DNA from: Thioclava sediminum
Lineage (GTDB): Bacteria > Pseudomonadota > Alphaproteobacteria > Rhodobacterales > Rhodobacteraceae
NCBI RefSeq assembly: GCF_002020355.1
Contig: NZ_MPZV01000006.1
Span: 1-39,660, forward strand
Length of the DNA stretch: 39,660 bases
Direction of reading: 5' to 3'
Part shown: piece after piece, positions 13,302 through 21,472 of the stretch
Layout of the letters: the number at the start of each line of letters is the position of its first letter
Numbering within the stretch: the stretch's first letter is position 1
Made by a program: the position numbers and the translations under genes
Notes under the pieces: generated by a model
Seen by the model: only the letters and a program-made list of their open reading frames with translations
Databases searched by the model: none
Told to the model about the DNA's origin: nothing

Positions 13302-13909
13302 GCCCATCTCGAGATCCGCTCGTTGAACTGAGCGCTGGTCAGACGGCACTGCGGGCTCATAAATTCCTCAGCGCGCCGGATCCATCCACCCTTGCGTCCG
13401 GCTCTTGTGCGACAGTATTTGCGGCTCGCTGGACGTGCGTCTGCGAGCGCGAAATAGTAGTTCCTCCTGGAGACGGCGTATGCGTCTGCGATGCCGTGCG
13501 GATCTGCATCAGTCGCGGCTCTGGCTTGTCTCAGCGTGTGCGGCCCGATTACGCCATCGTCGCTGCACGGATAGCCACGGCCCGAGAGAAGACGCTGCAA
13601 GATCTTCACGGCGTTCGCTCCGGAATTGACATACATGTCGAAGACGCTCGATCGCAGCTGCCTGGGAAGCTCGTCGATGTGCGGGCCGCGGAAGTAGTGC
13701 TCGAGAAAGATATCGGCGGCCTGGGTTTTTGTGAGCTGTTTGACATCGTCAGTGTCGATGTCGCCGTCGTGGTCGAGATCGAGCCCCAGGCGCCGCAGTG
13801 TGCCGATCGTCACGCCATGGTTCGTGGCACCACCAGGATCGCTCGGGTCATTGACGTAGCCGCCCTCGCGAGCGACGATTTCCCTGGCAAGTTCGAGGAC
13901 GGTTTTCAT
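13298..13909 (-). CDS. GH108 endolysin (N-acetylmuramidase) with PG_binding_3 domain
   Basis: A 203-aa lysin. The N-terminal GH108 domain shows REGGYVNDPSDPGGATNHGV at residues 14-33, with catalytic Glu15. The C-terminal half (residues about 100-180, ending in the RNYYFALADA region) matches the PG_binding_3 domain normally fused to it. It hydrolyses the glycan strands of the Gram-negative murein. No signal peptide is visible, so it needs a holin. The stop overlaps a microprotein and the start overlaps a lipoprotein gene, making a four- to five-gene lysis cassette transcribed from the class B element at 14825. Confidence 0.9.
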   Translation of the reverse strand: MKTVLELAREIVAREGGYVNDPSDPGGATNHGVTIGTLRRLGLDLDHDGDIDTDDVKQLTKTQAADIFLEHYFRGPHIDELPRQLRSSVFDMYVNSGANAVKILQRLLSGRGYPCSDDGVIGPHTLRQARAATDADPHGIADAYAVSRRNYYFALADARPASRKYCRTRAGRKGGWIRRAEEFMSPQCRLTSAQFNERISRWA

Positions 13910-14307
13910 GCTGCACCTCGTTTTCTGAAAGCTGCGATGATTGCGCCGAATGCGCGGCCGATACGATCAGCGATCTGTCTGCGCGTTGGCATTTCCCAGC
14001 CTGCGAGAAACGCGAGCAGAACGACCCAGGCTGGCATTTCATTGACTGTCATCTCATGCACCGCATCCGCTTTGACGCTCGAGCGGTCAGATGACTGCTG
14101 GACGTTCTGTGCTCCAGCCGCATTGAGGTGCTGCTCTGTCGTCGAACTGGCTCCGACGGTCTGTGAGTTTGTGCGGCCGGCTTGTCCGTTCGCCGCTACA
14201 TTTGGACCGCCGCCAAGCGCCGCCCCCGCCGCAGTCTTCAGTGCGGCTCCAGGCAGTCCAGAGCACGCTGTCAGTGCGAGGAGAGAGATGAGTGCGAGGG
14301 GCTTCAT
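13906..14307 (-). CDS. Lipoprotein with C-terminal transmembrane segment (spanin-like candidate)
   Basis: A 133-aa protein. MKPLALISLLALTAC is a lipoprotein signal with a lipobox ending at Cys15. A Gly/Ala/Ser-rich, probably disordered linker follows (to about residue 85), then a hydrophobic segment AWVVLLAFLAGWEM and a basic end. Acylated N-terminus plus membrane-spanning C-terminus is the architecture of unimolecular spanins, which fuse inner and outer membranes after murein breakdown. It lies between the endolysin and holin-like genes with 4-base overlaps on both sides. The spanin call is from architecture and context, not from sequence similarity. Confidence 0.65.
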   Translation of the reverse strand: MKPLALISLLALTACSGLPGAALKTAAGAALGGGPNVAANGQAGRTNSQTVGASSTTEQHLNAAGAQNVQQSSDRSSVKADAVHEMTVNEMPAWVVLLAFLAGWEMPTRRQIADRIGRAFGAIIAAFRKRGAA

Positions 14308-14519
14308 TTCGACCCCCGATTTTCCCAGGCAGCGCCGAAAACATAGCTTCCGACGACGCCGCCGGCGAAGCTCGTCAGATAGAGGAGTGCGGCCTGATTA
14401 AGAGCGTCATCGTGTCCGCGAAGGATCACGAAAGCGACGAAGACGGCGCAAAACAGAAGTGAAGCGAAGATTACCCTACGCCTGTTTTTCCAGCTGAATC
14501 CGCGGGGCTGCTCGGTCAT
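14304..14519 (-). CDS. Two-TM holin-like protein
   Basis: A 71-aa protein with a basic N-terminus (PRGFSWKNRRR), a first transmembrane segment VIFASLLFCAVFVAFVIL, a short charged loop and a second segment LLYLTSFAGGVVGSYVFGA. Size, topology and position in the lysis cassette fit a class II holin that permeabilises the inner membrane for the endolysin. It overlaps its neighbours by 4 bases on both sides. Confidence 0.7.
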   Translation of the reverse strand: MTEQPRGFSWKNRRRVIFASLLFCAVFVAFVILRGHDDALNQAALLYLTSFAGGVVGSYVFGAAWENRGSK

Positions 14520-14797
14520 TTCGCAACCCCGACAATGAGTTCCTCGAGCTTGTCGAATCTCTTGTCCATCCGATCTTCAAGCCGAGAAAACTGCTCATTG
14601 GACACATAATCCCTAGCAACCTCCACGCGGAAATCCGAGTGCTCTTTGCGTGACCTTTCAATGTCCGTCTTCGTATCGCTGATCTGCTTTGAATGGGCTT
14701 TTATGACCATCCCAACCACAGCGATCGCCAGGGACATTCCAATTCCGATGCCCCATTTTGCGAGGTCATATGCTGTGGAAAAATCGGGAGCGTTCAT
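14516..14797 (-). CDS. TM plus coiled-coil lysis-cassette protein (XhlA-like topology)
   Basis: A 93-aa protein. I prefer ATG 14797 (MNAPDFSTAYDLAKWGIG) to the TTG at 14803. One N-terminal membrane segment (WGIGIGMSLAIAVVGMVI) is followed by a long charged coiled coil (residues about 35-90). This resembles haemolysin XhlA-type or antiholin proteins, although in XhlA the membrane segment is C-terminal. It is the first gene of the lysis operon, with a class B element and a strong leader hairpin upstream. Confidence 0.65.
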   Translation of the reverse strand: MNAPDFSTAYDLAKWGIGIGMSLAIAVVGMVIKAHSKQISDTKTDIERSRKEHSDFRVEVARDYVSNEQFSRLEDRMDKRFDKLEELIVGVAK

Positions 14798-14807
14798 GAG
14801 CAAAATT

Positions 14808-14826
14808 CCAAGGGTTTTCCCCTTGG
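14808..14826 (-). other. 5' leader hairpin of the lysis operon
   Basis: On the minus strand CCAAGGG-GAAAA-CCCTTGG is a perfect 7-bp stem followed by AATTTTG. It begins at the last bases of the class B element and ends about 10 bases before the start codon. It may stabilise the mRNA 5' end or limit ribosome access. A terminator is possible but the T run is short. Confidence 0.6.
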
Positions 14827-14855
14827 ATATCTGTCCTCATGCCGCTTTCTGCGTG
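14825..14855 (-). promoter_or_regulatory. Class B late promoter-like element (copy 6), lysis operon
   Basis: Minus strand: CACGCAGAAA, eight bases, AGGACAGATATCC. It overlaps the stop region of the phosphoesterase gene and lies 28 bases before the first lysis gene. Confidence 0.65.
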
Positions 14856-15664
14856 TCCAGACGGTAGTTTCTCAAGAGCGAATTTGTCGAAATCTGCAAC
14901 AAATCAAGGTCGCCATCGCGGGGGTTGTTGAGCACGACGATGCCGCTCCATTCTTGCTCTGAGCATCTGCGCGGAGGCTTAAAACAGCCAGCGCAGACAG
15001 CGTGCATTCGTTGTCCGTCAGCTGCCACGCGCGTGTCATGTCCGAATGTGTGTGTATGGCCCCAAACGGCCGACCGTCCGAGCTTGTTGAGAGCCTGCGT
15101 GATCGGCACTGCCCTGCCGCGAACCCCGGATTCGAAGTAATGGCGAAAATTGATGCCAGAGAGCTGCAGGTTGTCGAGAAACCTGTGCGTCTGGATTCCT
15201 TGGCCATGCAGGAACTCATCGACGATGCCGCTGTCGAGCATCCCATCTAGCTCAGGAATGTGTGTTGGGATCTTGTTCAACCTGTCTTCATGGTTACCGC
15301 CGAGGAAATGGATTTCAGGCTCGTAGCATCGGTCTCTATGCCGTGCTCTGATGTGCCTGCGGTTCTCCGCCCGCATTGCCTCAAGCGTTGCTTTTAGAGC
15401 GTCTTCACCGGCGCGGAGATCGTTCAAAATTGTCTTTCCGGAGTGCCTTTTATTGCTACCAGCTCCGCCAACAGCACGCGATCCGTCATAGATAGAAAGC
15501 GACGGAAAATCCCACCAGTCGCCGCCCAGGACGACCTTCCCTGGGCGCGCAGTATTTATGAAATGGCCGAGCGCCGAGAACCGTTCAAAATCCTCTGCGC
15601 GCTCGTCGGGCCTGGCGTGAGCGTCAAAGACGCAGCAGATTGCGTCTTTCGACAGCTCGATCAT
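14837..15664 (-). CDS. Calcineurin-like metallophosphoesterase
   Basis: A 275-aa protein. I chose the ATG at 15664 (MIELSKDAICCVFDAHARPD), which overlaps the tail-protein stop as ATGA; the longer frame to 15718 lies inside that gene. The metal-binding blocks of the family are present: an initial D-x-H (FDAHARPD), GGDWWDF, GNHEDRL and WGHTHTFGHD. Substrates could be nucleic acid, nucleotides or phosphodiesters. Its place between a tail fibre-like gene and the lysis cassette is unusual for a DNA enzyme and might suit action on host surface polymer or on host signalling nucleotides, but this is only inference. Confidence 0.85.
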   Translation of the reverse strand: MIELSKDAICCVFDAHARPDERAEDFERFSALGHFINTARPGKVVLGGDWWDFPSLSIYDGSRAVGGAGSNKRHSGKTILNDLRAGEDALKATLEAMRAENRRHIRARHRDRCYEPEIHFLGGNHEDRLNKIPTHIPELDGMLDSGIVDEFLHGQGIQTHRFLDNLQLSGINFRHYFESGVRGRAVPITQALNKLGRSAVWGHTHTFGHDTRVAADGQRMHAVCAGCFKPPRRCSEQEWSGIVVLNNPRDGDLDLLQISTNSLLRNYRLDTQKAA

Positions 15665-18153
15665 TTCACTTCCTCGAGCTGCAAGATCGGATCTGCGAGA
15701 CTTCGGCCGAGCGTCCATTTTTCCGTCGGCGCTTCGGAGTAGAACAGGTCTCGCGAGGTTTCTGCATATCCCACGAGACGGCCGATGTCTGTGGGTAGGA
15801 TCGCACGATATGCAGTGCCGCCGATCGGCATGGCTTTTGCGACTGTCCAGGCCACAAGGTCCGGCGATGTCGAGACGTTCCCAGCCTGATCAGTCGCGAT
15901 CCATTCCTGCCGGCGCGCGTCGAATGCAACGAAAGATCCGGCCGCGATAGTCGATAGCGCATTCGTTGAACCACCGGAAATTCCAAGGATCGTTCCGTCC
16001 ATCAGAACGACTACGAGCCGCGGCTCTGCGATGATCTGGCTTGCGTCACTCGGCAGCGCGATTTTTGAGAACGTCGAGCCATTGTCTTCGGAGACTGCTG
16101 CCTGCGCGCCGGAGATAATCCCGATCGTCGCGTCGCGAGCTACGACAGCGCCAGGCGTGAACGGGACAGGTCCAATCCGAGACACATTATTCGCAGTGAC
16201 TTGATGCAGGGACTCTGGCGTAGCGATGATATTCCGGCGCCGCGTGAGGTCTCTGCAAACAGTGAGCGCCGTCTCGTTTCTCTGCGCGACTGTAACAACG
16301 CCGACATTGTCGAAATATGTGTTTGCTGGCGTTCCAGCCGACGCGATTTCGATGGTCACCTGCTCTGATTCCACAGCATCGAGTGAGCATGAGATCGTCT
16401 GCCAGAACCCAGGGTTGAGACCGTCTGTGTTCACCGATGCCTGGCGCCCACCTTGGCGAGTTCCGATCGTGTAGGGGTATGCGCCCGTGTTTGAGCCCTG
16501 CGTTGTAGACAGAGTCAGGATTTGTGTCGACCCAGAGCTAAAACTTACCTTTCTGCCGACCGGAGGGCGCCACCCACTCGGAATTGTTAGTGTAATCGTT
16601 TGGCCAGGGTATTGAGCGCTATTAAGTGAAATCTGAGTCTCGTTAATGAGGTCACCGTTACTCCAGCTCAGAAGCTCCAGTAACGACTTTGCTTCATTTA
16701 CAGTGCTCGGTATTGCTGCATGATTGACGTATGCACTTCCGCGCCAGCCATTGTTGAACTTAAACTCAATAGACTCGGTGAACTCATTCGATGTTTTTGT
16801 ATAATTCAGATCTACAACAATATCCTCGAGATGAGTTATGCTTGATGCATCACCATCAATAGCAATCTCAGACAGAGGATCTGAAATTTGCTCAGATGTA
16901 TAAAATCTGTATGGCCTCACTCCAGCATCATCATCAAAAACAGTCAGATCTGATGTTTTCAGAGTGAGCGTCCCGGTGCTGCCACTTGAGACAAAAACCT
17001 CGGCAAGGACAGTGACACTTGATCCGCTGCGGACTTTTGCAGCTTGCGAAATAGCAAAAGAACCATCTCCAGCGGACTTTGCGTCGCGTGTGAGATAGTA
17101 TTTCGAACCAAGCCTCTGCCGCGGTTGCTGTGTGTTCAGGACAGCCGGCTGAACCCCGCTCTCGAGCGTCCAGCCAGTGATATCTCCGGTCTCAAAATCA
17201 CCGTTCTCGAGTATCCCTTTTGTCTCTTGCTTGCTCTCGAGTTTTAGCTCTTTGAACTTATGCAGATCTGTCCCGAAATGTGCTTTCCCATCCGTAGTGA
17301 CGATAACAGTTCCGTCAGCCCCGAGTGTGGAGAACGAACTCGCATCTGATGGAGATCCTGGGATGCGGCTCCACGTTGCGCCGCAGTCGTCAGTATAGCT
17401 CAGCGCATTGAGGTGCAGTGCCACGAGAGAGCCAGAGCTTACATCTGGCGCGACCGGGACCATCGGATCTCCGGTTTCCGGGTCAGTGTATGAGTTGTCC
17501 GGCGTGTCGATCGTGCCGTCTCCATCGACAGGATCTGATGGCGCTGGCTCAGTCGGATCAGCCGTCGGTGTCTCTGGATCAACTGCAGAGAATGCGAGGT
17601 TCTCGGCGCTGATAAACCACTGTCCGAGCCGTTCGATATAGACAGCCTCAAAACGGTCTGCTGTTCCGGCTGCGCGCGGGTTAGATGGGGGGCCTCCAAC
17701 AGCATTTAGCGTGCTGGCTCCTGAATCGAACTCATACCCAAGGCGACCCCATGTTGCGGTCGGCCATGAGATGTTTGCGTCGACAGCGTGGAAGATGAGA
17801 ATACCAACGCGCCAAACGCGATAGCGTGATGATCCATCAGGCAGGAGTTGATTTTCTGGAACGGCTGGTGGCTTGTTGAGAGAGATCTGAACATCACCCT
17901 CGGCGCGAATGATGTAGTCCCCAAATTTGCCAGGCGAGATGTCACCAGACTTCTGATAGACAGAGGTCTCGACGCGGTTTCTCAGCTCAAGCTGATCATA
18001 GATCCTCTGACCGATGTGCTCATGTCCGCGCTTGTCGAGATTGACAGCGCCACCGGTTGCGGATGCAGATCCACCTGCGCGATCGCCAGTGGGGTCAGGG
18101 TTTGCGCCGACTGTGGATTTCAGGCCCTGCTGAGCGATCTGCCGTTCAAACAT
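15661..18153 (-). CDS. Large tail fibre/tip protein, likely host-recognition
   Basis: An 830-aa protein encoded directly after the tail hub gene. The N-terminal 150 residues look structural. A Pro/Asp/Thr-rich linker (about 195-235, DPTEPAPSDPVDGDGTIDTP) follows. The centre contains a segment beginning NGDFETGDITGWTLESG that resembles the first strand of carbohydrate-binding jelly-roll modules, and a second similar segment around residues 560-640 (FWQTISCSLDAVESEQVTIE). The C-terminal 180 residues have repeated beta patterns (EDNGSTFSKIAL, DGTILGISGG) like propeller blades. I infer sugar binding at the tail tip. The DNA around 16600-17000 is visibly richer in A and T than its flanks, suggesting an acquired module. 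Confidence 0.65.
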   Translation of the reverse strand: MFERQIAQQGLKSTVGANPDPTGDRAGGSASATGGAVNLDKRGHEHIGQRIYDQLELRNRVETSVYQKSGDISPGKFGDYIIRAEGDVQISLNKPPAVPENQLLPDGSSRYRVWRVGILIFHAVDANISWPTATWGRLGYEFDSGASTLNAVGGPPSNPRAAGTADRFEAVYIERLGQWFISAENLAFSAVDPETPTADPTEPAPSDPVDGDGTIDTPDNSYTDPETGDPMVPVAPDVSSGSLVALHLNALSYTDDCGATWSRIPGSPSDASSFSTLGADGTVIVTTDGKAHFGTDLHKFKELKLESKQETKGILENGDFETGDITGWTLESGVQPAVLNTQQPRQRLGSKYYLTRDAKSAGDGSFAISQAAKVRSGSSVTVLAEVFVSSGSTGTLTLKTSDLTVFDDDAGVRPYRFYTSEQISDPLSEIAIDGDASSITHLEDIVVDLNYTKTSNEFTESIEFKFNNGWRGSAYVNHAAIPSTVNEAKSLLELLSWSNGDLINETQISLNSAQYPGQTITLTIPSGWRPPVGRKVSFSSGSTQILTLSTTQGSNTGAYPYTIGTRQGGRQASVNTDGLNPGFWQTISCSLDAVESEQVTIEIASAGTPANTYFDNVGVVTVAQRNETALTVCRDLTRRRNIIATPESLHQVTANNVSRIGPVPFTPGAVVARDATIGIISGAQAAVSEDNGSTFSKIALPSDASQIIAEPRLVVVLMDGTILGISGGSTNALSTIAAGSFVAFDARRQEWIATDQAGNVSTSPDLVAWTVAKAMPIGGTAYRAILPTDIGRLVGYAETSRDLFYSEAPTEKWTLGRSLADPILQLEEVK

Positions 18154-19818
18154 TTATACTGTCGCCTGTTTCGGAATTCCGACCTCCCCAGTCACCGTCA
18201 CATCAAGATCCAGTTCGAGCTCAGTTGATGCCGCTGGCGTCGTCTGAACGGTCAGGGTTGTGCTCTGGATATCTGTCCCGGCGTTGAAATCTGCGCGTTG
18301 TTCCTCGCCGTTTCCACTGACCGAGACGGACACGCGCGCACCAGATGCGACAGGGATATTTCCGGCCGTGCTTACGCTTGCAGTGTCTGCCTGCCCGGTT
18401 CCTGCCGCGGCTGCGATAGTCCCGCTCATAATCCTCGAGCCGTCATCTCCACTCCATTTCAGAGAATACTGCACGAGTCGGCCGGTCACTGTTCCGCCGG
18501 GGATCCGAGGGTGCGTTAGCGTCACGGTGCAGTCGTCTGTGACCATCGCAGGCTTCGGCATTTTTGCTTCGAAACTCACACGGATGCAGCGAGAGGCAAT
18601 CCGCGCACGGGCTCGGATTCGCTCGACTGCATGAGCGATAGCTGCCTGTCCGCGGTCAGCGAGGAAGAAAGAGCTCTGGCGCCGACTCGCGAGATAGCTC
18701 GTCTCGCCAACGAGGATCCAATTTTCAGCATCTCTTGTTGCGCCTGATGTGTGGTCTGCACGCGCTTTGTAGGTATGTGACCCGTCGATCACCAGATCGT
18801 CTGCGAGATAGTCTGTGAATGGCTGCCAGAGAACGGCGCTCGGCAGATCGGTGATGTCGCGCAGATCAATGCTCTCGACCTCCGCGTCACTTCCGACTGC
18901 GCCAGACTGAATTCCGGCCTCGACAGAAAACGCGCAGGTCTCAGACCTGTTGAGCTCGGCTGAATAGCTGATGCCGAGCTCTGCGAGCATAGGAGCGAGC
19001 TCAGCGCGCTGTGGAATTTTACCAGCTGCGATCCACGCAGGGTCGAGTTCGTCGTCAGGCACGTCGATTTCGCGCTCGAGCTTCTCACGCTGCTGACGGC
19101 CAAACCCATCGAGCTGCTCTTTGCAGACAGCATGAGTGATCCTGAACCCGTCGCCAATCGTGCCGCCCTCTTTCGGAAAGTCGCTCGCGAAGGCCTCCGG
19201 CGTCATCGTCGAGAGGCCGCTGAACCAGCCGTCATCTCGGAAGCTCGTCGAGATGAGCTGTTTCCAACGCACTCCGAGCGAGACTCCGAAGGTCTTAGCG
19301 ACGTCGCTGCGGTCATATTGCAGCGACCCATCGAGCGGCATGAGCTGCAAATTCGACGCGCCGCTGAGAGCATCGACGGCTGCAACTCCGCCGCCGGTGC
19401 GGCTGTATGCGAGAACCTTCGAATATCCTGCGAGCACCTCAGCTGGATCGTCCTCAGAGCCGTCCGGAATGAATAGAGGGTCGTATCCTGGGGCAACCTT
19501 GAGAGACTCGATTACGGCCGCAATCTGCTGATCCACTTCGCCGCGCTTTCCTGTCACCTCGATCGAGAGGGTTTCCGCAACAGAACCGCGTGGGACGCTC
19601 GAAACAACGCCGTCGAATAGGAGCACGCCGCTCTCGCTTGCAAGAACGCGCTCGCCAACAATCCCAGACAATGAGGTCCGCGGATTGTCGATGTCGAGCG
19701 TCATCAGCGCGAGCTCGGACTCCGCTTGCGAGATTTCGAGATTGTAGGCCGTAAGATCGTTGCGGCTATGAACCGACGCGTCGAACTCATCTGACGCGTC
19801 GACGATTGCGAGATACAT
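18154..19818 (-). CDS. Tail hub/baseplate-like protein
   Basis: A 554-aa protein. The ATG at 19818 shares a base with the upstream stop. The N-terminal 110 residues (VHSRNDLTAYNLEISQAESE, then LALMTLDIDNP) resemble the hub domain that caps siphovirus tails. The middle carries a charged segment and the C-terminal 130 residues are Ser/Thr/Gly/Val rich, probably beta. Gene order (tape measure, glycine-rich adhesin, small protein, hub, fibre) supports a tail-tip role. A class B element lies inside its 3' end (18267-18297), where it encodes FNAGTDIQ, and would start transcription of the following gene. Confidence 0.6.
   Translation of the reverse strand: MYLAIVDASDEFDASVHSRNDLTAYNLEISQAESELALMTLDIDNPRTSLSGIVGERVLASESGVLLFDGVVSSVPRGSVAETLSIEVTGKRGEVDQQIAAVIESLKVAPGYDPLFIPDGSEDDPAEVLAGYSKVLAYSRTGGGVAAVDALSGASNLQLMPLDGSLQYDRSDVAKTFGVSLGVRWKQLISTSFRDDGWFSGLSTMTPEAFASDFPKEGGTIGDGFRITHAVCKEQLDGFGRQQREKLEREIDVPDDELDPAWIAAGKIPQRAELAPMLAELGISYSAELNRSETCAFSVEAGIQSGAVGSDAEVESIDLRDITDLPSAVLWQPFTDYLADDLVIDGSHTYKARADHTSGATRDAENWILVGETSYLASRRQSSFFLADRGQAAIAHAVERIRARARIASRCIRVSFEAKMPKPAMVTDDCTVTLTHPRIPGGTVTGRLVQYSLKWSGDDGSRIMSGTIAAAAGTGQADTASVSTAGNIPVASGARVSVSVSGNGEEQRADFNAGTDIQSTTLTVQTTPAASTELELDLDVTVTGEVGIPKQATV
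18267..18297 (-). promoter_or_regulatory. Class B promoter-like element inside a coding region (copy 5)
   Basis: Minus strand: CGCGCAGATT, eight bases, GGGACAGATATCC. It lies within the end of the hub gene, 114 bases before the 830-aa tail gene. Conservation here despite coding constraint supports a real function. Confidence 0.65.
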
Positions 19819-20153
19819 CAGAGCGCCTCCCATTTTTGGAGGTCTTCATTCCAGCTGTATTCGCTCGTGTCTCCAGGGCATGCGACAGGCGCCTGCCAGA
19901 CCCCGGACGCGTCGAGAGTCCAGCTCGAAAATGGTTGGGCAGAGATGAACTGGTCAGTGTCTGCATGATATAGCATTCCAACAGATGCAAACCGTTCCCT
20001 AACCGACCCATCCGGAAAAGTCTCGATCCAGTTCCCGCCGAGCCCGAGATCTGATGAGAGATATTCCTGGGCACGCGATACCTGCACCGCTGGAATGCTT
20101 ACGACACGCACAACGCGCGAGCTCTCATCAATTTCTGCGAAGTAAATAGCCAT
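19818..20153 (-). CDS. Small virion-associated protein of the tail region
   Basis: A 111-aa protein beginning MAIYFAEIDESSRVVRVVSI. The sequence carries the layout of a small phage protein often seen near tail fibres: an N-terminal 'yFAeID...V..V..I' unit, then FASVGMLYHADTDQFI, QPFSSWTLDASG and a C-terminal YSWNEDLQKWE. I recall this pattern from many tailed phages, where it is annotated as structural or left unnamed. It overlaps the stops and starts of its neighbours by one base each. Confidence 0.65.
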   Translation of the reverse strand: MAIYFAEIDESSRVVRVVSIPAVQVSRAQEYLSSDLGLGGNWIETFPDGSVRERFASVGMLYHADTDQFISAQPFSSWTLDASGVWQAPVACPGDTSEYSWNEDLQKWEAL

Positions 20154-21472
20154 TATGCGATCCGATATCTGATGTAGAGAGCGCCGGAGCCGCCAGGACC
20201 TTGTGCCCCGCCGTTTCCTGTGTTGTCAGCACCGCCCTCTGTGTATGCCGCGCCACCGACAGCCGCCACGCCGCCTGTCCCGTCATTGCTCTGCCCAGGG
20301 GCTCCACAGCAGACGAACTTTTGCAATCCGATGAAGTCGCTGATATCGATACCAGCCCCGCCGGACCCGGCTTCGGTTGCTGTGGAATCCCCGCCCTTTC
20401 CTCCTGCTCCTCCACCACCGCCGCCGCGATACGCGCTACCGGTGGACGGAGTTCCGCTTGCTCCGCCGTTGTTGCCGATCGGGAAAATGCCAGTTCCGGG
20501 CGCGAGGGAGTCTGAAAGCCTTTGACCTCCTCCGCTCGCGCCATTGTATCTCCCAGGTGAGACCGTTCCACTGACGCCAACTGCTCCACCGCCTCCTGCA
20601 ACGCTCATTCCGAGGAAAACAGATGGAGAGCCAGGGAAACCGTGACGCCATGGTTCTCTTTCATAACCCTGAGCCCCACCAGCACCAATCGTAGCTGGAT
20701 ATGAACCAACAGCGACGGACGCCGTGAATTTCGCAAAGCCTCCGCCGCCTCCACCACCTGCTCCGTAGGTCGGGCCGCCATACGGACCTCCACCTCCGCC
20801 TGATAGTATGCACACCTCGATCTCTCCAGGCGCGGTGACGACAAAATTGTCGCTGTTTGTGATCTTGTGGGTGCGCCAGTTTTTCAGATCTGCATCTGTC
20901 CAGTCCCAAACAGTCCCGCCAGTCGCTTCGACGATCTGGTCTGGAACGGTTGGCTGAACGATCACCTCCGCCGCATCACTCTCCTCAGCAGTAATCGACC
21001 AGCTGCGCGACGCCTTGAACTCTTTGTCAGAGCTTGAGATCGCGGTGACCATAACAGTTAGGATCGGCCGGTATTCATAGTATGCGGCGCCGCTCACATT
21101 TAGCGTCCGTCCTGTCGGCTGAGCGATCTCAATGCCATCTGCATCATACGCCCGGATCGAGCCAGGGACAGGATCGCGAGCAAGCGTCACGGCCGGGCCT
21201 GGCTCTGTCATGATGGACGGCGAATGGATCGTTAGCACAGCACCGGGCCACAGCCCGGAAAGCGCAGGAATTTTCTGATCGCTGCATGAGATATCGACCT
21301 CGAGACGCTGGAATGCGCTATCTGAGAGATTGACGAGGTTTCCGTCGATCGTCCGACGCAGATTTGCCGATGCGCTGATCGGCTTCGCAGCGAAATCGAT
21401 AAACCGATACGCGCCAGGCGGCAGCGGAATTTCTGTGCCATCTTTGAAAATTCGAAGGCTCGATTTGATCAT
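20153..21472 (-). CDS. Glycine-rich tail adhesin
   Basis: A 439-aa protein. Residues 1-200 form a beta-rich virion-attachment region. From about residue 225 the sequence is dominated by glycine-rich segments (GGGGGPYGGP, GAGGGGGGG, RGGGGGGAGGKGG) separated by short variable segments, ending YIRYRIA. This pattern matches the polyglycine-II sandwich adhesin tips known from phage S16 gp38 and the glycine-rich domains of many phage tail proteins, where loops between the glycine runs bind the receptor. The start overlaps the tape measure stop (ATGA). A role in host recognition at the tail tip is likely. Confidence 0.72.
   Translation of the reverse strand: MIKSSLRIFKDGTEIPLPPGAYRFIDFAAKPISASANLRRTIDGNLVNLSDSAFQRLEVDISCSDQKIPALSGLWPGAVLTIHSPSIMTEPGPAVTLARDPVPGSIRAYDADGIEIAQPTGRTLNVSGAAYYEYRPILTVMVTAISSSDKEFKASRSWSITAEESDAAEVIVQPTVPDQIVEATGGTVWDWTDADLKNWRTHKITNSDNFVVTAPGEIEVCILSGGGGGPYGGPTYGAGGGGGGGFAKFTASVAVGSYPATIGAGGAQGYEREPWRHGFPGSPSVFLGMSVAGGGGAVGVSGTVSPGRYNGASGGGQRLSDSLAPGTGIFPIGNNGGASGTPSTGSAYRGGGGGGAGGKGGDSTATEAGSGGAGIDISDFIGLQKFVCCGAPGQSNDGTGGVAAVGGAAYTEGGADNTGNGGAQGPGGSGALYIRYRIA

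Noticed and set aside
13496-14401. 301-codon plus-strand frame across the lysis genes
   Set aside because: It is antisense to an endolysin, lipoprotein and holin-like gene that overlap each other neatly. Shadow frame of GC-rich DNA.
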